From NCBI GenBank assembly GCA_026418295.1, contig JAOABP010000001.1, positions 478,398 through 542,397 of the forward strand: 64,000 bases of DNA, written 5' to 3'. A model generated the notes under the pieces. That model did no database searches, had not been told where the DNA came from, and saw nothing but the letters and a program-made list of their open reading frames with translations. The translations under genes and the position numbers were made by a program. Source of the stretch: Caldifarciminota bacterium (GTDB taxonomy: Bacteria; Hydrothermota; Tepidihabitantia; Tepidihabitantales; Tepidihabitantaceae). Position 1 is the first letter of the stretch, and each line of letters begins with the position of its first letter. Below, piece after piece: positions 49,092-59,627 of this stretch.

Positions 49092-50102
49092 ATGCGGGCG
49101 ATGGTGTTGCGCAAAATCGCACCGGTGGAAACTGCACCGCTGGAGAGGTCAGAACTGCCCGTTCCTGAACCCGGACCGGATGAACTGCGCGTCCGGGTCC
49201 TTGCCTGCGGTGTCTGCCATACCGACATCCACGAGATTGAGGGGGACATCAAGGTCCCGCGCCTGCCGCTCATCGTCGGCCACGAAATTGTCGGCATCGT
49301 TGACAAGCTGGGAGAAAATGTGGCACAGCCACTGCCGGGCACACTGGTCGGCATCCCCTGGCTTGCCCGGGTCTGCGGAGCCTGCAGATTCTGCCTCAAA
49401 GGGCGGGAAAACCTCTGTGAAAACATCCGTTTTACCGGTTTTCATACTGACGGCGGCTATGCCCAGTTTACCCTGGTCCATGCCGGATTCTGCTACCCAC
49501 TGCCGGAAAACCTGCCTCTGCCCAACCTCGCACCACTGCTCTGTGCGGGTGTGATCGGCTACCGGAGCCTGAGGCGGGCGCAGATTCAGCCCGGCGACCG
49601 GGTCGGGCTGTGGGGCTTTGGCGCCTCTGCCCATATCTGCCTGCAGGTTCTCAAATACTGGGGCTGTCCGGTTGCGGTCTTTACCCGCAGTCCGCTCCAT
49701 CAGCAGCACGCCCGGGAGCTGGGCGCTGACTGGGTCGGCACTGCTGATGAACAGCCCCCCTTTAAGCTGGACACCGGAGTCATCTTTGCGCCTGCCGGCG
49801 AGCTGGTGCCGAAGGCGCTTGCCCGGCTGGAGCGGGGCGCTACCCTTGCCCTTGCCGGCATCCATATGAGCCCGGTCCCGGTGCTGGACTATGATTTGAT
49901 CTACCACGAACGGCAGCTGGTATCGGTTGCCAACAGCACCAGGCAGGATGTAACCGAACTGCTTCAGCTGGCAGAGAAAATTCCACTCCAGACCACCGTC
50001 ACCACCTTCCCGCTTGAGGGGGCAAACGAAGCCCTGCTTGCGGTCAAGCACAGCCGGCTCAACGGCGCCGCAGTGCTGATGCCCGCCGGTGTCCAATCTT
50101 GA
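49092..50102 (+). CDS. Zinc-dependent alcohol dehydrogenase family protein
   Basis: VLACGVCHTDIHEIEGD, LPLIVGHEIVGIVDKLGENV, CGACRFCLKGRENLC. Confidence 0.92.
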   Translation: MRAMVLRKIAPVETAPLERSELPVPEPGPDELRVRVLACGVCHTDIHEIEGDIKVPRLPLIVGHEIVGIVDKLGENVAQPLPGTLVGIPWLARVCGACRFCLKGRENLCENIRFTGFHTDGGYAQFTLVHAGFCYPLPENLPLPNLAPLLCAGVIGYRSLRRAQIQPGDRVGLWGFGASAHICLQVLKYWGCPVAVFTRSPLHQQHARELGADWVGTADEQPPFKLDTGVIFAPAGELVPKALARLERGATLALAGIHMSPVPVLDYDLIYHERQLVSVANSTRQDVTELLQLAEKIPLQTTVTTFPLEGANEALLAVKHSRLNGAAVLMPAGVQS

Positions 50103-50132
50103 CCCGCAAAGCTGACCGGCAATAATTGAGGC

Positions 50133-51278
50133 GTGAACACAAATGTTAAAAATCAGAACGGCTATCTGAAAAAACTGCGCGCCTCATTTCCCAGGCTCGC
50201 AAAAAGACACGGCACGCCGCTGTTTGTCATCAGCCGCACCCTGCTTTTAGCCCAGCTGGCAAAGTTCCGCAAACTCCTGCCCCGGGTGGAACCCTTCTAT
50301 GCGGTCAAGGCAAACCCCAATCCTGATGTCATCAGAACACTTGCCGCTGAAGGCTGCGGATTTGATGTCGCCTCGGTACCGGAGATTGAATGGGTGCTTG
50401 CTGCCGGTGCGGATCCGAAACGGGTAATCTTTGCCAACACGATCAAACGGCCGGAGGCGATTAAATATGCGATCCGGCACCGGGTCCGGCTGATGACCTT
50501 TGACTCCGAATATGAGCTGAACAAGATCGCCCGCCATGCACCAAATGCCCAGGTGGTGGTAAGAATCAAGGTGCCCAATGTCGGCTCGGTGGTGGAACTG
50601 TCACTCAAGTTCGGTGCCGAACCGGCTGATGCCATCCCCCTGCTGCTCAAGGCAAAGCGGCTCGGACTGGAACCGGCCGGCATCTCCTTTCATGTCGGCT
50701 CCCAGTGTCTGCAGGGCAATAACTACCTTGATGCGCTGGAACTCACCCGGATGATTCTTAACGAGGCAGAAAACAAGGGGCTGAATCTGAAACTGGTGGA
50801 CATCGGCGGTGGATTTCCGATCCGGCACTTTGACTCTGACCCGGACTGGTTTGCCGAGATCGCACCCGCACTCAATATGGAACTTTCCCGGCTTTTCCCG
50901 GATGATATCCGGATCATCGCCGAGCCGGGACGGGCAATTGTCGGACCATCGGGCTTTCTGCTGATGTCGGTAATCGGCAAGTCAATCCGTAACAACAAGC
51001 ACTGGTATTACCTTGATGACGGTGTTTATGGCGCACTTTCGGGCACCGTTTTTGACCACTGCAAATATCAGTTTGCGACCCTGAAGCAGGGACCGACCCA
51101 GCTCACCACCCTTGCCGGACCCACCTGTGATTCGCTGGACATCATCTCCACCGCCGAGGAACTGCCGGAGCTGGAGCTGGGAGATCTGGTGTATGCCCAG
51201 AATATCGGTGCCTATTCCATTGCCCACGCAACCCACTTCAACGGCATTCCGCCGGCAAAGACCATTTTTGTCCCATAG
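50133..51278 (+). CDS. PLP-dependent ornithine/lysine/diaminopimelate-type decarboxylase (alanine racemase fold)
   Basis: FYAVKANPNPDVIRTLAAEGCGFDVASVPEIE; ISFHVGSQ; IIAEPGRAIVGPSG; GPTCDSLDII. Confidence 0.88.
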   Translation: MNTNVKNQNGYLKKLRASFPRLAKRHGTPLFVISRTLLLAQLAKFRKLLPRVEPFYAVKANPNPDVIRTLAAEGCGFDVASVPEIEWVLAAGADPKRVIFANTIKRPEAIKYAIRHRVRLMTFDSEYELNKIARHAPNAQVVVRIKVPNVGSVVELSLKFGAEPADAIPLLLKAKRLGLEPAGISFHVGSQCLQGNNYLDALELTRMILNEAENKGLNLKLVDIGGGFPIRHFDSDPDWFAEIAPALNMELSRLFPDDIRIIAEPGRAIVGPSGFLLMSVIGKSIRNNKHWYYLDDGVYGALSGTVFDHCKYQFATLKQGPTQLTTLAGPTCDSLDIISTAEELPELELGDLVYAQNIGAYSIAHATHFNGIPPAKTIFVP

Positions 51279-51288
51279 GAGGTGAAAA

Positions 51289-52458
51289 ATGAAGAAGAAA
51301 AATTACCGTTACCGTCCTGATCTCAGCGAACTGCCGGACTGGCTGCGGAAACGCCGGACCCCGCGCAAGCATCTCTATCTCTCGGGCAAGCGGATTCTGC
51401 CCAAAGGTATCACCGGCAAAGAGTCAGCGGTCTATCTGATTGAAGAAACCTTTCTTGCCTACAACTCCGCCCGGCTGCGTCAGGCATGCCAGCTGTTTGT
51501 CCAGAAGATGCTCAAACCGAAGACGATTATCGGGATGTCCCTTGCCGGTGCTCTTACCCCTGCCGGTCTCGGCTGTTCCTGCATTGTCCCGCTGATCAAG
51601 GCGGGATTTGTTGACTGGATTGTTGCCACCGGCGCCAACATGTATCACGACCTGCACTTTGCCTTCAACTTTCCGCTCTATGCCGGTTCACCCGCAGTTG
51701 ATGACACCGACCTGCGCAAGAATGATGTGGTCCGGATCTACGACATCTTTCTGGGCTATACCGACTGCCTCTGTGCCACTGATGAAATCCTGCGGAAGAT
51801 TCTTCTCCAGCCCGAGTTTCAGAAGGAGATGGGCACCGCCGAGTTCTACCATCATCTCGGGAAGTATGCCGCTGAATACGAGGAGAAAAACGGACTCAGG
51901 GATGTATCAATTCTTGCTGCTGCCTACCGCTGTGGCGTACCGATCCACACCAGCTCACCGGGAGACTCCACGATCGGAATGAACATCGCCGGGCTGGAAC
52001 TGAAGGGGCTGAAACTGCGGATCAATCCGTCAATTGATGTCAATGAGACCACCTCCTATGTCCTCTATGCCAAGCGTTCAGGTGGTGAGTCGGGAGTTGT
52101 GCTGGTCGGCGGCGGTTCGCCCAAGAACTTCATGCTGCAGACCGAACCCCAGATTCAGGAGATCCTGATGCTGCGTGATGTCGGTCAGGACTACTTCATC
52201 CAGTTCACCGATGCCCGGCCTGATACTGGCGGACTTTCCGGTGCAACCCCGCACGAAGCGGTCTCCTGGGGCAAGGTGGATCCGAACCGGCTGCCGGATG
52301 CGATCGTCTGCTATCTGGACGCCACTGTGGCACTGCCGCTCTTTACCCATTATGCACTGGCAAGGCACAAACCGCGCAAGCTCCACCGGCTCTACGACCG
52401 CCGGGCAGAAATGATGGAACGGCTGAAACAGGAGTTTTTCCAGCACACCCGGATCTGA
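51289..52458 (+). CDS. Deoxyhypusine synthase-like protein
   Basis: [90 protein letters not shown]. Confidence 0.88.
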   Translation: MKKKNYRYRPDLSELPDWLRKRRTPRKHLYLSGKRILPKGITGKESAVYLIEETFLAYNSARLRQACQLFVQKMLKPKTIIGMSLAGALTPAGLGCSCIVPLIKAGFVDWIVATGANMYHDLHFAFNFPLYAGSPAVDDTDLRKNDVVRIYDIFLGYTDCLCATDEILRKILLQPEFQKEMGTAEFYHHLGKYAAEYEEKNGLRDVSILAAAYRCGVPIHTSSPGDSTIGMNIAGLELKGLKLRINPSIDVNETTSYVLYAKRSGGESGVVLVGGGSPKNFMLQTEPQIQEILMLRDVGQDYFIQFTDARPDTGGLSGATPHEAVSWGKVDPNRLPDAIVCYLDATVALPLFTHYALARHKPRKLHRLYDRRAEMMERLKQEFFQHTRI

Positions 52459-52467
52459 AGCAGTAAT

Positions 52468-54216
52468 CTAACTGTCAAGCTTTTCCAGCTCCTCCCTGAG
52501 GAGCTGGCGCTCATAGAGCCGGTAATAGAGACCGGATCTTGACAGAAGTTCGGCAGGTGTGCCCTGCTCGCTGATTTCGCCCCGGTCCAGGACATAGATG
52601 TAATCACAGGCGGAAAGCACCTTGAGCCGGTGGGAAACGATGATAAATGTCCGGTCGGGAAGTGCGGTAAAGAGCCGGGCAAAAAACTCCTGCTCGGTAT
52701 CCGCATCCAGCCCGGAAGTGGCATCATCGAGAATGACTATCTCCGGCTGAGTCAGCAGCGCCCGTGCCAGCGCCACCCGCGCCTTCTGACCACCGGAAAG
52801 ACCTGTACCCCTTTCCCCTAAGGGTTCATCCAGCCCCTGGGCAAATTCGCGGACATCACCATCCAGCTGCACCAGCTGTAACAGCTCCCATAACCGCGCC
52901 TCATCCGCCTGCCGGCCGAAGAGGATGTTGTTACGCAGGGTATCCGAAAACAGAACCGGCTCCTGCGGTGCATATCCGAACAGCTGACGATAGGCGGTCA
53001 GGTTCAGCTCCCGGATGTCGGTGCTGTTCAACTTCACCATCCCCGCATCCGGCTCCATCAGCCGCAGTATCAGCCGGAGCAGCGTGCTCTTGCCCGAACC
53101 GACCGTGCCGGCAATGCCGATCTTTCTGCCGGGCGGAATTACCATTGACACATTTCTGACCACCGGCACCTGCTCATAACTGAAGGTCACCCGCTCGAGC
53201 CGGATTTCACCCGGCACCGGATTGAGCTCGGCAGCACCGCGCCGGATGCTGAAATCCTCGCTCACCAGCTCCCGAATCCGCTCTTCTGCTCCCCTTGCCC
53301 TTCTGCCGGTAACAAACAGATTGCCGATATCAAACATCGTCGGCAGGAGCATCAGCTGATAGACATTGAAGGCAACGAATTCTCCCAGCGTCAACCGCCG
53401 GGCAATCACCAGCCCTCCGCCCACCCAGAGCACGAGCAGCAGCGCCAGCTCGGCAATCGCCATATACAGCACCTGGAGCCGGGCTTCAAACCGGGTCTCG
53501 CGCACCGCCAGCCCGACCCGCCGGTTGAGCGTTTCGGTGAATCGGCGGCTCATCCCGTCTGCCGTAACAAACGCCTTGACCAGCCGGATGCCGGCAAATG
53601 CCGACTGCAGCTGATTGTTGATCTCCGCAATCTGCTCCCGCCAGCGCATGAACAGCCCGTAGATCTTCGGACCGAGCCGGAGCCAGCCGAAGACCCCAAG
53701 ACTCACCGGCACCACTGTCACCAGCGTCAGCAGCCAGTTCATGCGCAGGAGCATCACCAGCGTAAACAGGGCAAGCAGGGCACCGGCGACAAACCGGAAG
53801 ATACCGGAACAGGCAAACCAGGACAGCTCCTGGAGGTCATGGTCCAGCCGTTCCATCGCATCCCCGCTCGGAAACCGGTTCGTGAACCGGTAGTCAAAGT
53901 AGAGCAGCCGGCTGAAAACACCGCTCCGCACCTCCCACTGAAACCTCTCATTCGTCCTGCCCCGGATAAACGGCAGCAGGACATCAGCCACCGCCCGCGC
54001 CAGCCCGAACCCGGAAAGTATCAGCACATAACTCAGCAGTTTCCGGCCTGTGATCTCCGACTTGATCCCGTCAATGATCAGCCGGAGCAGATAGGGAAAG
54101 GCAACCGCCACCGCACTGGCAAAAGCGGTCAGAACTACCAGCAGCACCGCCAGCGGGATGTGGCGGCGCCAGAAATCGTAAACCAGCTTCAGCCCGCCCG
54201 TTCTGCCCTTAGCCAT
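52468..54216 (-). CDS. ABC exporter subunit (degenerate Walker B Glu)
   Basis: GIAGTVGSGKSTLLRLIL, LSGGQKARVALARALL, IVILDDATSGLDADTEQ. Start ATG 54216 preferred over 54264. Confidence 0.9.
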   Translation of the reverse strand: MAKGRTGGLKLVYDFWRRHIPLAVLLVVLTAFASAVAVAFPYLLRLIIDGIKSEITGRKLLSYVLILSGFGLARAVADVLLPFIRGRTNERFQWEVRSGVFSRLLYFDYRFTNRFPSGDAMERLDHDLQELSWFACSGIFRFVAGALLALFTLVMLLRMNWLLTLVTVVPVSLGVFGWLRLGPKIYGLFMRWREQIAEINNQLQSAFAGIRLVKAFVTADGMSRRFTETLNRRVGLAVRETRFEARLQVLYMAIAELALLLVLWVGGGLVIARRLTLGEFVAFNVYQLMLLPTMFDIGNLFVTGRRARGAEERIRELVSEDFSIRRGAAELNPVPGEIRLERVTFSYEQVPVVRNVSMVIPPGRKIGIAGTVGSGKSTLLRLILRLMEPDAGMVKLNSTDIRELNLTAYRQLFGYAPQEPVLFSDTLRNNILFGRQADEARLWELLQLVQLDGDVREFAQGLDEPLGERGTGLSGGQKARVALARALLTQPEIVILDDATSGLDADTEQEFFARLFTALPDRTFIIVSHRLKVLSACDYIYVLDRGEISEQGTPAELLSRSGLYYRLYERQLLREELEKLDS

Positions 54217-56002
54217 CTGTCCTGGCCTCCTGTTCCACAAACTGCAGCCGGAAGAACCGGGCATAGATGCCGTCTTTTCTTAACAGCTCCTCATGCGTGC
54301 CCTGCTCGGCGATCCTGCCCTTGTGGACCACAACAATCCGGTCCACCAGCTGAATCGTTGCCAGCCGGTGGGCGATAATGATTGCGGTCCTGCCGGCAAG
54401 CAGCTCCCTGAGCCCCTCCTGAATCAGCTGTTCGGTATGGGGGTCAACTGCGGAGGTCGCCTCATCAAGAATCAGAATCTGCGGGTCCCGCACCAGCGCC
54501 CGGGCAAATGCCAGCAGCTGCCGCTCACCCAGCGAAAGATTGGCACCGGCTTCAGTGACCGGAGTATCATACCCCTGGGCAAATCGTCGAATTGATTCAT
54601 CAATCCGGACCCGCTCTGCCGCCCGGATCACCTGCTCCGGCGCAACGGCCTGGTCAAACAGCCGGAGATTATCCAGCACCGTGCCCGGAAACAGCACCAC
54701 CTCCTGGGGCACAAATCCGGTCAGCCGGCGCAATGAATCATTGTCAATCTCCTGCAGATCAATACCGTCAAACAGAATTTTCCCCTGCTGCGGGCGGTAA
54801 AATTTCAAAATCAGACCGATGAGTGAACTCTTGCCCCCGCCGGTTTCGCCGACCAGCGCCACCTTCTCGCCCCTGCCGATTCTTAAATTGATATCCCGGA
54901 GCACATACTCCTCACCCTCATAGGCAAACCACACCCGCTCAAACTCAATCGCCCGGTTGAACCCGAGCGGACCGGTTATTCTGCCGGCAGGTTCAGGCTG
55001 CTGATCCAGAATCTTCAGCGCCCGCTCCGCTGAGGCAAACGCCCGCTGCATGATGTTAATCTGGTCCGAAATCGCCCGCAGGGGTGCAAACAGCTGGCTG
55101 ATATAGGAGATAAAAAGCACGAGCGTGCCGACGGTCAGCGCACCCTTCAAAGCCCAGCTCCCGCCGACCGCCAGCACCAGCCCGATCCCCAAAAGTTCAC
55201 CGAAATCAACCAGAAACCAGACCGCATACCAGAGATAGGACGCCTTCAGCTCACCCGTGAACTTCTGCCGGTTCAGCCGGTCCATCCGGGCAGCAAAATT
55301 CCCCTCCTGATTGAACACCTGAATCACCGGCAGTCCGCGCAGCGCCTCCACGACCAGATTGTTGATATCAGCCACCCGGCGCCGGACCTCAAGATAAACC
55401 GGCCGGACCTTCTTCTGAAACAGGTAAAAGGCAAGCACAAACGGCGGCAGCAGCATCGCCACCAGCAGATAAAGCCGCCAGCTGGTAATGCCCATGATTA
55501 CGCTCATTCCGACAAGCATCAGCCCGCTCTGGAGCAGCACCACCGAAGTCCGGGTGAAAAGCATCTTCAGCGCCTCGGTGTCGCTCTCAACCCGGGAAAT
55601 CAGTCTGCCGCTGGGATTCTGGTCAAAGAATGACATCGGCAGTTTCAGGATGTGCTCAAAAAGCCGCCTTTTCAGATTAGCCGCACCCCGCTCTCCCACC
55701 TGCGCCAGCCAGACAAGCTGAAAATAGGTGGCAGCAAAGATGCCCGCCTGGACCGCCAGATACAGAAGCGAGGTCACCGCCAGCCCGCGCAGATCACCCC
55801 GGGCGAGATTAACATCAATCGCCCGTTTCAGAAGCACCGGACCAAGCAGAGAGAGCCCGCTCGAAACCAGCAGCAGCAGACCGGCAGCGACAATCCTGCC
55901 AAGATATGGAGAAAAGAAGGGCCAGAGCCGGCGCAGATAATCAATTGCCCGGCCCTGCGCCCGCTCCTCCTCCTCGGGCGGCATGAACTCACCATGAAAC
56001 AT
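54209..56002 (-). CDS. ABC exporter subunit (canonical Walker B Glu)
   Basis: VALVGETGGGKSSLIGLILKFYRPQQGKILFDGIDLQ; ILILDEATSAVDPHTEQ. Confidence 0.9.
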   Translation of the reverse strand: MFHGEFMPPEEEERAQGRAIDYLRRLWPFFSPYLGRIVAAGLLLLVSSGLSLLGPVLLKRAIDVNLARGDLRGLAVTSLLYLAVQAGIFAATYFQLVWLAQVGERGAANLKRRLFEHILKLPMSFFDQNPSGRLISRVESDTEALKMLFTRTSVVLLQSGLMLVGMSVIMGITSWRLYLLVAMLLPPFVLAFYLFQKKVRPVYLEVRRRVADINNLVVEALRGLPVIQVFNQEGNFAARMDRLNRQKFTGELKASYLWYAVWFLVDFGELLGIGLVLAVGGSWALKGALTVGTLVLFISYISQLFAPLRAISDQINIMQRAFASAERALKILDQQPEPAGRITGPLGFNRAIEFERVWFAYEGEEYVLRDINLRIGRGEKVALVGETGGGKSSLIGLILKFYRPQQGKILFDGIDLQEIDNDSLRRLTGFVPQEVVLFPGTVLDNLRLFDQAVAPEQVIRAAERVRIDESIRRFAQGYDTPVTEAGANLSLGERQLLAFARALVRDPQILILDEATSAVDPHTEQLIQEGLRELLAGRTAIIIAHRLATIQLVDRIVVVHKGRIAEQGTHEELLRKDGIYARFFRLQFVEQEARTDG

Positions 56003-56067
56003 AGACCTAAATTATCAGCAAATTCTGAGAGGTGTCCAGTAAGGAAATTGCTCCGGGAAAATCGCAG

Positions 56068-58638
56068 TCAGCGAATCAGAACCAGCCTCCCCCTTTTTGG
56101 TGATCCTGCCACCCGGACAAAATAAACGCCCGCTGGAACAGTATTGCCTTTCTCATCTCTGCCGTCCCAGTGCCACTCCGTTTCTGCGGCTTTAACCGCC
56201 GGCTTCAGTCTCCGGACCACCCTGCCGGCTTTATCATAAACCACCAGGAGCGATGCCGGCAGTGAACCGCGAATAACACAATTTTCCCAAACCGGATTGG
56301 GACTAACCGTCACCGCACTGACTCCAAGCCCATCACCTTCACCTATTCCCGGTGGCGTCAGTCTGATCGTATAAATCCGGCTCCTGCTTTGGGCAAAGAG
56401 ACGGTGTCCCTCACGGTCAACATCAACAAATAAGTTGAAGTACGGTGCTCCAATCGGAAATTCTATGTAACCGATAATCCGGTCATTAATGCAGTCAACG
56501 ACGGTCACCCCGATAGTGTCCAACATCCCCGCCTCAGGCCTCTGCTGAATGTCTGTGGGGATAAACAGCTTATTATCGTAGAATGCGGTCGTCAAAGAAC
56601 TCCAAAAATGTGCCGCCGGATAAATCACCTTTATCAGGCTCTCCTGCGCACAGTCTATTACTCCGATCACCTCATCATACCCCTGCGGCGACGGAAGTGT
56701 ATGGGCTCTGTAATATACCTTATTATTAGCACCGGTTACCCAGCCCTCAGCCCTCAACTCCGGAAACAGCTTCAGCACTGTATCAGCACCGGCGTCAATT
56801 GAAAAAAGCACCCCGTCAAGGTGAATTGGCGAGACATAAACACGGTTGAAAACAGTATCGCAGTACAGGTACCAGACAGGATAAGGCACCCGAATAACAT
56901 GAGTAACCCGTTTCAATGAACAATCATACACCGAAATAACAGGCCTGAAGTGATGGGCAATATAAACCTTGTTCACACCCGCATGCCAGTAACACCCTAC
57001 CGCCCCGTCGAAATCAAGCGGAACCGTTTGCACCACGCTGTCGGCTTCGGTGTCAATGACGGTCAATCTGCTCGGAGCGGCAAAATGAACACAGTAAAGG
57101 TATTTATCCCGGGTTGTCCTGGTCAGCATCCAGGGGTCGGGTGGCACCGGAATCTCACGGAGCACCGTATCGGCAATGCAGTCAATTACCTTCACCATCT
57201 GATCCCCATTGACTATCACATAAATCTTGTTTCCCGATTTATCCGGTAAACAGACATTTATTTCGTCATAAATCAGCGCGCCGACTGGAAATGATTTCAG
57301 CAGCCTGCCGGTCTCGTCAAGAACCGAACACAGCGACCTCTCAAAATCATTGCCAAAAACATAAAGTTTCCGCACCGCCGGATTCCAGAAGACAGCGCTG
57401 ATCTCAACGCCGCCCCGAATGCTGTCCACCAGCTGATGCGCTGCCGCATCAAATACATATATCCGGTTCATACTGCTGATGTAAAGACGATTGTTGTTGG
57501 GATTGTAGCAGACTGTGCCCTGGGAGCCGTAGTTATTAACAGTGAGCAGGGCAATTAACGAATCTGTCTGGCAGTCAATTACCGCAACCCCGGGATCAGA
57601 ATAAAGATAGAGCCTTTTTAGTTCCGGAACCGGAATCAGTCCGTAAGACCGCTCAGGTGTAATACAAGGCAGAATCAGCCGGCCCAGTATGCTGTCACTT
57701 GCGGCACTGATTACATAAATTGTTGATGCGCCTCCTGTGGTTACGGCATAGATTTTATCCAGACCGGGGTCATAAGCGAGCAAATTGGCAGCGACATTTA
57801 ACCGACGGCATACCGAATCACCCTGACAGTCAAAAACCACCAACTCATTCCCCAAAGCCAGGTAAACCTTCCGGTGCTGATTGACATAAATCATATCTGA
57901 AGTTCTTACTTCCCACGCGGAATCGCTGATAAGAACCTGCTCAGGAACCGAAGGCCTGGTCCGGGCATCAATGATATTCAGCCAGTAGGTGTAATATATT
58001 GAACCTAAATGGATTGAACTTAGAACATAGTACTTCTGGAGCTCAGGTGCCCAGACAATCCGCACCGGGATTCCGGACACTATCTGAACATAATCAATCA
58101 GACGATGGGTCAGCCCGTCAAAAAATATCACCTCATTACGCCTTCTCACTCCATCACTCTCATTACAAACCGCCAGACAATCCATTGAATCGTCATAAAC
58201 CATACCCTGAAAACTTTCGTTGGTAGTCCAGAGTTGGGCAATCAGACTGTCATTGTGAAAGTCAATCACATCCACCCCACCCAGCGCATAGAGATATGCC
58301 CGGTTGGTTCTCCTGTGCCAGAATCCGGCATAACCATAGGTATCATCAAGTCGTCGAACATACGGAATTTCTTTGATAATACGGTTTGTTTCGCAGTCAA
58401 TCACCGAAATCCAGTGATCACTGACACAGTACAATTTATTCTCGGTTTGCGAAAGAACAAGTTCCTTAGCCACGACACAATACGGCTCCAGCGCTCCGTT
58501 ATAATCCAGCCAGGGAAGTGGCGTCATCCGTTCAATAACCTGAGCATAAAGAACTGCATTAAGAACCGATACCAGCACTGCAAAAACCGCCAGCTTTAAA
58601 TTACCGCTTATGGATACGGCCCTTCCCGGATGCATCAC
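56068..58638 (-). CDS. Secreted YVTN-type beta-propeller protein with FlgD/T9SS-like C-terminal module
   Basis: Repeated ISVIDCETNRIIKEI / VKVIDCIADTVLREIPVP units; C-term WHWDGRDEKGNTVPAGVYFVRVAGSPKRGRLVLIR; SD AGGAGG. Confidence 0.85.
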   Translation of the reverse strand: MMHPGRAVSISGNLKLAVFAVLVSVLNAVLYAQVIERMTPLPWLDYNGALEPYCVVAKELVLSQTENKLYCVSDHWISVIDCETNRIIKEIPYVRRLDDTYGYAGFWHRRTNRAYLYALGGVDVIDFHNDSLIAQLWTTNESFQGMVYDDSMDCLAVCNESDGVRRRNEVIFFDGLTHRLIDYVQIVSGIPVRIVWAPELQKYYVLSSIHLGSIYYTYWLNIIDARTRPSVPEQVLISDSAWEVRTSDMIYVNQHRKVYLALGNELVVFDCQGDSVCRRLNVAANLLAYDPGLDKIYAVTTGGASTIYVISAASDSILGRLILPCITPERSYGLIPVPELKRLYLYSDPGVAVIDCQTDSLIALLTVNNYGSQGTVCYNPNNNRLYISSMNRIYVFDAAAHQLVDSIRGGVEISAVFWNPAVRKLYVFGNDFERSLCSVLDETGRLLKSFPVGALIYDEINVCLPDKSGNKIYVIVNGDQMVKVIDCIADTVLREIPVPPDPWMLTRTTRDKYLYCVHFAAPSRLTVIDTEADSVVQTVPLDFDGAVGCYWHAGVNKVYIAHHFRPVISVYDCSLKRVTHVIRVPYPVWYLYCDTVFNRVYVSPIHLDGVLFSIDAGADTVLKLFPELRAEGWVTGANNKVYYRAHTLPSPQGYDEVIGVIDCAQESLIKVIYPAAHFWSSLTTAFYDNKLFIPTDIQQRPEAGMLDTIGVTVVDCINDRIIGYIEFPIGAPYFNLFVDVDREGHRLFAQSRSRIYTIRLTPPGIGEGDGLGVSAVTVSPNPVWENCVIRGSLPASLLVVYDKAGRVVRRLKPAVKAAETEWHWDGRDEKGNTVPAGVYFVRVAGSPKRGRLVLIR

Positions 58639-58650
58639 GATTACCTCCTT

Positions 58651-59551
58651 TTACTTTATGATCACACGGACAGTCTGTGCCTCATTACCGGTGGCGAACC
58701 GGACCAGATAAACCCCGGCGGGAACGGGCCTGCCGGCATCATCACGGGTATCCCATTCCACAGCCGGAGAACCGGAGCCAGACTGTCCGATGATCAAGCC
58801 CCTGATTTTCCTGCCGGAGATTGAATAGACATCACTCTTGATCCAGCCCGGCTCTGCCACCCGGCAGGGCAATCTGACCATTTCCCCCCTGACGGACCCA
58901 GATTGAATTGCCCGGATAACTATTGTCAAGTAATACACCCTCCGACTGTCCACCGCTCTCAGGTAACTCATAGCTGCTCCACAATCGTAGGGTGCGTCTG
59001 TCAACTTGTACCATTTCGGGATCGCCTTGATACCGTTCATGCCGGGATATTCCACCGGTCCGTATCTGTAGAAATGCGGACTGTTACCCCCGACAATCGC
59101 ATAAACCCAGGCGCAGGCGCCAGGTGATGCCGGATTGTCGTAGGCAAATGCCAGTGCCGCTCCGCTGACAGCCGGTTCCGGCAGGTCCGGATAACGGAGC
59201 CAGGAGTTCTGACTTATGCTGTAACGCCAGAACTGCCTGCTGCCCCCCCCACCAGAGCGTAAATATGGTCTCTGAGGTCAGAGGTGAGCGCTCCACCTGC
59301 CTGCACCGGCACCGCTTCTGCCGGCAGGTCAGCGACACTGGCATCATCCCACTGGTCATTGGCACAGTTATGCTTCAGGAACTTTTTTGTGCCGCCACCA
59401 ACGAACGCATAGATAACTCCGGGCAGTCCAGTAGTGAGTGCAGCACCGGGCTGTTCAGGATATGGACAGGGAGCAACCGGTTCCCAGGCAAAACTGAGAA
59501 CCACAGTCCTGATGAAATCAGGACTGTCATAATGCGGGATCTGTCTTTCAT
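58651..59551 (-). pseudogene. Secreted kelch-like repeat protein gene with two apparent frameshifts
   Basis: Reading-frame pieces join at two -1 shifts: near 59487-59504 (TTTT run) and in a C8/G8 tract at 59243-59250. Repeats YAFVGGGTKKFLKHN, YALVGG(G)SRQFWRYS, YAIVGGNSPHFYRYG; C-term EWDTRDDAGRPVPAGVYLVRF. Confidence 0.75.
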
Positions 59552-59598
59552 AAACTCCTCCTTTACTGCCGCTCCCGGGACAGCCCCTATCCAGAGTA

Positions 59599-59627
59599 AT
59601 TATAATCTATGATTCTATTTCTGTCAA
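59599..59627 (-). promoter_or_regulatory. Perfect consensus promoter TTGACA-N17-TATAAT for the kelch-like gene
   Basis: + strand ATTATA 59599-59604 and TGTCAA 59622-59627; SD AGGAGG before ATG 59551. Confidence 0.7.

Noticed and set aside
49149-50096. 315-aa reverse ORF
   Set aside because: Antisense to the Zn-dependent alcohol dehydrogenase; no recognisable motif.
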